Shown piece after piece: positions 60,993-64,000 of a stretch of DNA of 64,000 nt (position 1 is the stretch's first letter; each line of letters opens with the position of its first letter). The position numbers and the translations under genes were made by a program. Source of the DNA: Kribbella monticola. Its GTDB lineage: Bacteria > Actinomycetota > Actinomycetes > Propionibacteriales > Kribbellaceae. The notes below the pieces were generated by a model that saw only the letters and a program-made list of their open reading frames with translations, did not search any database and had not been told where the DNA came from. The stretch covers positions 124,001-188,000 of the forward strand of contig NZ_QFXK01000033.1 of assembly GCF_003261635.1 (NCBI RefSeq), written 5' to 3'.

Positions 60993-62303
60993 TCAGCTCA
61001 GCTCCGGTCCCGGAGCGTCGTAGTCGTGCCCGTGGCCGGCCGGCAACGGACCGAAGGTCTGCCGGAGCTCGAGCTCCTCGTTGATCACCGCGGACAGCCG
61101 GGCGACCCCTTCGGTGATCCGTTCGGGCGTCGGGTGACAGTAGGAAAGCCGCATGCACTGCGAGCCGAAACCGTCCGCAAAGAAGGCGGTTCCAGGCACA
61201 TAGGCGACCCGCGCCGTGACTGCCCGCGGCAGCATCGCCTTCGCGTCGAGGCCGTCCGGCAGCGTGAGCCACACGTAGAACCCACCACCAGGCTTGGTCC
61301 AGGTCGTTGCCGCAGGCATCTTGTCGGTCAGCGCCGCGAGCATCGCGTCGCGGCGTTCGCGGTACATCTCCCGGAACTGCTTCACCTGTCCCATCCAGTC
61401 GTGCCGGGACAAGTAGGACGAGATCGCCAGCTGGCTGAAGACGGGCGGGCACAGCGTCGCCGACTCCTGCGCCAGCACGAGTTTCTCCCGTACGGCGTGC
61501 GGCGCCGCCACCCAGCCGACCCGGAAACCGGGCGCGAACGTCTTCGAGAACGAACCGAGGTAGATGACACCTTCCCGGTCGTCGGCCCGGAGCGCCCGCA
61601 TCGGGTCGCCGTCGAACCCGAGCAGCCCGTACGGGTTGTCCTCCAGCACCAGCAGATCCGCCTTCTGGCAGATCTCCAGCACCTTCTGGCGCCGCTCGGC
61701 CGACAGTGAGATACCGGCCGGGTTGTGGAAGTTCGGGATCGTGTAGAAGAACTTGATCTTCTTGCCGGCCGCCCGCACCGCCGAGATCGCCTGCTCCAGC
61801 GCCTCCGGCTGGATCCCGTCGTCGTCCATCGCGACGTGCACGACCTCGCACTGGTACGCGCGGAACACGCCGAGCGCCCCGACGTACGACGGAGCTTCGC
61901 AGATCACCACGTCGCCCGGGTCGCAGAACACCCGGGTGACCAGGTCCACCGCCTGCTGACTGCCGACGGTGATGACCACGTCGTCGGGGTGGGCGTCGAT
62001 GCCCTCGATCCGCATCACGTCGCAGATCTGCTCGCGCAACCCAGGATCCCCTTGGCCCGAGCCGTACTGCATCGCGGTCGCGCCGTGGTCGATCACCAGG
62101 TCGCGGACCGCGCTGCCGACCACGTCGAGCGGCAGACCGGCGATGTTCGGCATCCCGCCGGCCAGTGAGACGACCTCGGGACGGCTCGCGACCGAGAACA
62201 GCGCCCGGATCTCCGATGCGGTCATGCCCTTGGTCCGTGCTGCGTACCGGTCGACGTAATTGTCGAGACGGGTCTGCCGGACGTCGGGCAGGTCAGCACT
62301 CAC
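60993..62303 (-). CDS. PLP-dependent class I aminotransferase
   Basis: 436 residues, GTG 62303 with GGAG nine bases upstream. Fold type I: EVVSLAGGMPN, MQYGSGQGDPGLREQICDVM, SQQAVDLVTRVFCDPGDVV, FFYTIPNFHNPAGISLS, ILGSFSKTFAPGFRVGWV with the PLP lysine in SKT, and CMRLSYCHPTPE. Close to 2-aminoadipate/aromatic aminotransferases (LysN/ARO8 type) in length and motifs; true amino acid unknown. The same type of gene often follows parB in actinobacteria. Confidence 0.92.
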   Translation of the reverse strand: MSADLPDVRQTRLDNYVDRYAARTKGMTASEIRALFSVASRPEVVSLAGGMPNIAGLPLDVVGSAVRDLVIDHGATAMQYGSGQGDPGLREQICDVMRIEGIDAHPDDVVITVGSQQAVDLVTRVFCDPGDVVICEAPSYVGALGVFRAYQCEVVHVAMDDDGIQPEALEQAISAVRAAGKKIKFFYTIPNFHNPAGISLSAERRQKVLEICQKADLLVLEDNPYGLLGFDGDPMRALRADDREGVIYLGSFSKTFAPGFRVGWVAAPHAVREKLVLAQESATLCPPVFSQLAISSYLSRHDWMGQVKQFREMYRERRDAMLAALTDKMPAATTWTKPGGGFYVWLTLPDGLDAKAMLPRAVTARVAYVPGTAFFADGFGSQCMRLSYCHPTPERITEGVARLSAVINEELELRQTFGPLPAGHGHDYDAPGPELS

Positions 62304-62495
62304 GGTGGCGCTCCAAGGCGGACTCGAGGGGAAGGTCCAGGTTACGCCGAAGTAGCCACCCGCTGTCGCGGGCCCGGGCTGCCGATCGGCGCGACCTCTC
62401 ACTACCATGCCTTATAGGGGAAAGTTCGGCCATGTCACCGACTGGTGGCTGAGACGGCCGTCCAGGACCCTGCACACCTGGAAGGCAGGATCAGG

Positions 62496-62672
62496 ATGAG
62501 CGTGGGCAAGACGTTCGGCTGGACCCTCGGCGGGCTGCTTCTCGGCGTCGCGGCCGGGTTCGCCGGTGAGCTGTTCCGGCGCCAGCCGGCCGACAAGGTG
62601 CAGCAGCGCTATGTCGCCCCCGAGGCGGCCGAGACACCCGACGCCAGGACTCCGGCCCCGGCTGCGCGATGA
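62496..62672 (+). CDS. Small single-pass membrane protein
   Basis: 58 residues from ATG 62496 (AGGCAGG upstream). One hydrophobic segment ~6-24 (FGWTLGGLLLGVAAGFAGELF), then a charged tail DKVQQRYVAPEAAETP. Family not recognised. Directly precedes the GNAT gene, 16 bases apart. Confidence 0.6.
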   Translation: MSVGKTFGWTLGGLLLGVAAGFAGELFRRQPADKVQQRYVAPEAAETPDARTPAPAAR

Positions 62673-62688
62673 CGGCCTGGACGTCCTG

Positions 62689-63345
62689 ATGGCCCGACGG
62701 CTGGAACCGCTGACGCTCGCCAATCTCGGCGACCTGCCGACGTCCTGCCGTGCCTGCGTCTTCTGGGAGCTGGACCCGGTCGCCGCCCGTCAGGCCGGCC
62801 GCGCGGGTGACACCGAGCTGGAGAAGGAAGCCTGGTTGTCGCAGTTGCTGCTCGACTGGGGTCAGTCCGGAGTCGTCCTGTACGTCGACGACGAGCCCGC
62901 CGGGTACGCCGTCTACGCACCGGCCGCGTATCTGCCGAGGATCCAGGCGTTCCCGACCGCCCCGGTCAGCCCCGACGCCATCGTGCTGGCGACCGGGCGC
63001 ATCCAGCCGCGGTACCTCGGGATGGGACTCGGCAAGGTCCTGGTCCAGGCGGTCGCCAAGGATGTGCTCAAGCGCGGTTTCCGCGCCCTCGAGGCGTTCG
63101 GCGACTCCCGCTGGGACGGCCCGAGCTGCGTCTGGCCGACCGATTTCCTGCGCGCGGTGGGCTTCGGCGTCGTCCGCGATCATCCGCGCAATCCCCGGCT
63201 CCGGCTCGATCTCCGGTCCACGGTGACGTGGCGGAGCGAGACGGCGGCCGTGGTCGAGCGGCTGATCGGTGCGATCAGGCCCGAGCATTCGCCGCCCGCG
63301 CCGGTGACCGTGCGCGACGGTCTCAGCCGCGAGCCGCTGAAGTAG
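62689..63345 (+). CDS. GNAT family N-acetyltransferase
   Basis: 218 residues, ATG 62689. Starts RRLEPLTLANLGDLPTSCRACVFWELDP, the sign of an actinobacterial GNAT subfamily often found near parB and trx genes. CoA site QPRYLGMGLGKVLVQAVAKDVLKRG; tail AVGFGVVRDHPRNPRLRLDL. Two Cys (CRACVF) near the start are conserved in the subfamily. Substrate unknown. No clear ribosome site; may depend on translation from the small gene upstream. Confidence 0.85.
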   Translation: MARRLEPLTLANLGDLPTSCRACVFWELDPVAARQAGRAGDTELEKEAWLSQLLLDWGQSGVVLYVDDEPAGYAVYAPAAYLPRIQAFPTAPVSPDAIVLATGRIQPRYLGMGLGKVLVQAVAKDVLKRGFRALEAFGDSRWDGPSCVWPTDFLRAVGFGVVRDHPRNPRLRLDLRSTVTWRSETAAVVERLIGAIRPEHSPPAPVTVRDGLSREPLK

Positions 63346-63352
63346 GCGCCTC

Positions 63353-63724
63353 ATGGTGTACCGCTTCCTCGCTGAGCTGGTGATGGTGGTGCACGGCGCG
63401 CTGCTGATCTTCTTCCTGGTCGGCGGTTTCCTCGCCTGGCGGTGGCGGCGACTGATCTGGTTCCACCTGGGCATCGGCCTGTGGAATCTCAGCATCGTGA
63501 TCCTCGACTTCGGCTGCCCGGTGACCGCACTGGAGAAGGAACTCCGCCGCCGCGGCGGTGAGCAGCCGTACGCCGGTGGCTTCATCCAGCACTACGTGGA
63601 GGGCACGATCTACCCGGCCGGCTACACCTGGGTCGCGGAGAAGGTCGGATTCGCCCTGGTAGTGATCTCGTACGCCGGATTCTTCGTACTCCGTCGTCGC
63701 CGGCGGACCCGGGTGCCCGTCTGA
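63353..63724 (+). CDS. DUF2784 membrane protein
   Basis: 123 residues, ATG 63353, seven bases after the GNAT stop. Signature FLAELVMVVHGALLIFFLVGGFLAWRW, LWNLSIVILDFGCPVTALEKELRR and GGFIQHYVEGTIYPAGYT; three membrane helices, the last followed by RRRRRTR. Function unknown. Confidence 0.93.
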   Translation: MVYRFLAELVMVVHGALLIFFLVGGFLAWRWRRLIWFHLGIGLWNLSIVILDFGCPVTALEKELRRRGGEQPYAGGFIQHYVEGTIYPAGYTWVAEKVGFALVVISYAGFFVLRRRRRTRVPV

Positions 63725-63787
63725 GTCAGGGACACCTCAGTGGAGACCCCGACGTGTTCCACCCGGCGCGGCCGCATACTGGTAACC

Positions 63788-64000
63788 GTGCCCGCAACAG
63801 AGACAAGCCGAGCTCCAGTTGAGACCTACTTGGCCGAACTGAGCCGGGCCCTGACCGGACCGCGGCGTCGCCGCGCCGACCTGATGGCCGAGGCGCGGGA
63901 CAGCTTGGAGGACGCCACCGAGGCCTTCGAGGCCGGCGGGCTCAGCCGCTGGGAGGCCGAGCAGCACGCGGTCGCCGACTTCGGTGAGCTCGACGAGGTG
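63788..64000 (+). CDS. Permease-prefix (HAAS-type) domain protein, N-terminal part
   Basis: GTG 63788; 71 residues before the window ends. The segment VETYLAELSRALTGPRRRRADLMAEARDSLEDATEAFEAGG, then LSRWEAEQHAVADFGELDEV, is the helical permease-prefix domain that precedes membrane domains in such proteins. What follows cannot be seen. Confidence 0.75.
   Translation, partial: MPATETSRAPVETYLAELSRALTGPRRRRADLMAEARDSLEDATEAFEAGGLSRWEAEQHAVADFGELDEV

Overview
The window is a high-GC actinobacterial chromosome segment centred on the replication origin. Gene content (DLW-39, DUF3566, dciA next to recF, the rhomboid/cyclophilin/DUF5324 trio, no introns or phage genes) and the heavy use of TAC/GTA codons fit the Propionibacteriales, most likely Kribbella or a close relative. 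That genus call is inference from family knowledge, not from a search.

Left arm (1-32.5 kb): accessory and housekeeping genes. It starts with the N-terminal part of a secreted M14 carboxypeptidase. Next comes a flavin monooxygenase with a divergent TetR gene and three operator-like dyads between them, then a DGPF (YCII) protein with an ECF42-type sigma factor. After these lie rhomboid protease/cyclophilin/DUF5324, an O6-alkylguanine repair protein, two DUF4328 membrane proteins coupled to a sugar isomerase, and an SDR/QueA-like pair under a near-perfect SoxR box. The rest of the arm holds a secreted beta-helix glycosidase-like protein, a frameshifted beta-propeller membrane protein, an alkyl-DHAP-synthase-like oxidase/TetR/GlpD module, a third DUF4328 protein, an epimerase/PP2C-like pair and several small enzymes. 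A short tract resembling the 3' half of tRNA-Phe lies at 32.6 kb.

Core (33.2-56.1 kb): tRNA-Ala, DLW-39, tRNA-Ile, DUF3566, gyrA, gyrB, a three-gene operon of anchored extracytoplasmic proteins, a polytopic membrane protein, dciA, recF, a short-type 6-phosphogluconate dehydrogenase, dnaN and dnaA. Most of these read leftward. Then rpmH, rnpA, yidD, yidC, khpB/jag, rsmG, parA and parB read rightward. DnaA boxes cluster on both sides of dnaA (47.10-47.33 kb and 49.17-49.49 kb), suggesting a bipartite oriC. ParB-binding parS sites lie inside rsmG, twice inside parA, and twice in the tract after parB. The parA reading frame carries an unusual ~385-residue disordered extension built partly from 22-residue repeats.

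Right arm (56.1-64 kb): a 2.2-kb tract rich in degenerate repeats with no convincing gene (one weak candidate), then DUF3817, SURF1, D-Ala-D-Ala ligase, a class I aminotransferase, a small membrane protein, a GNAT acetyltransferase, DUF2784, and the start of a permease-prefix-domain protein.

No transposase, integrase, phage gene or CRISPR array was seen.
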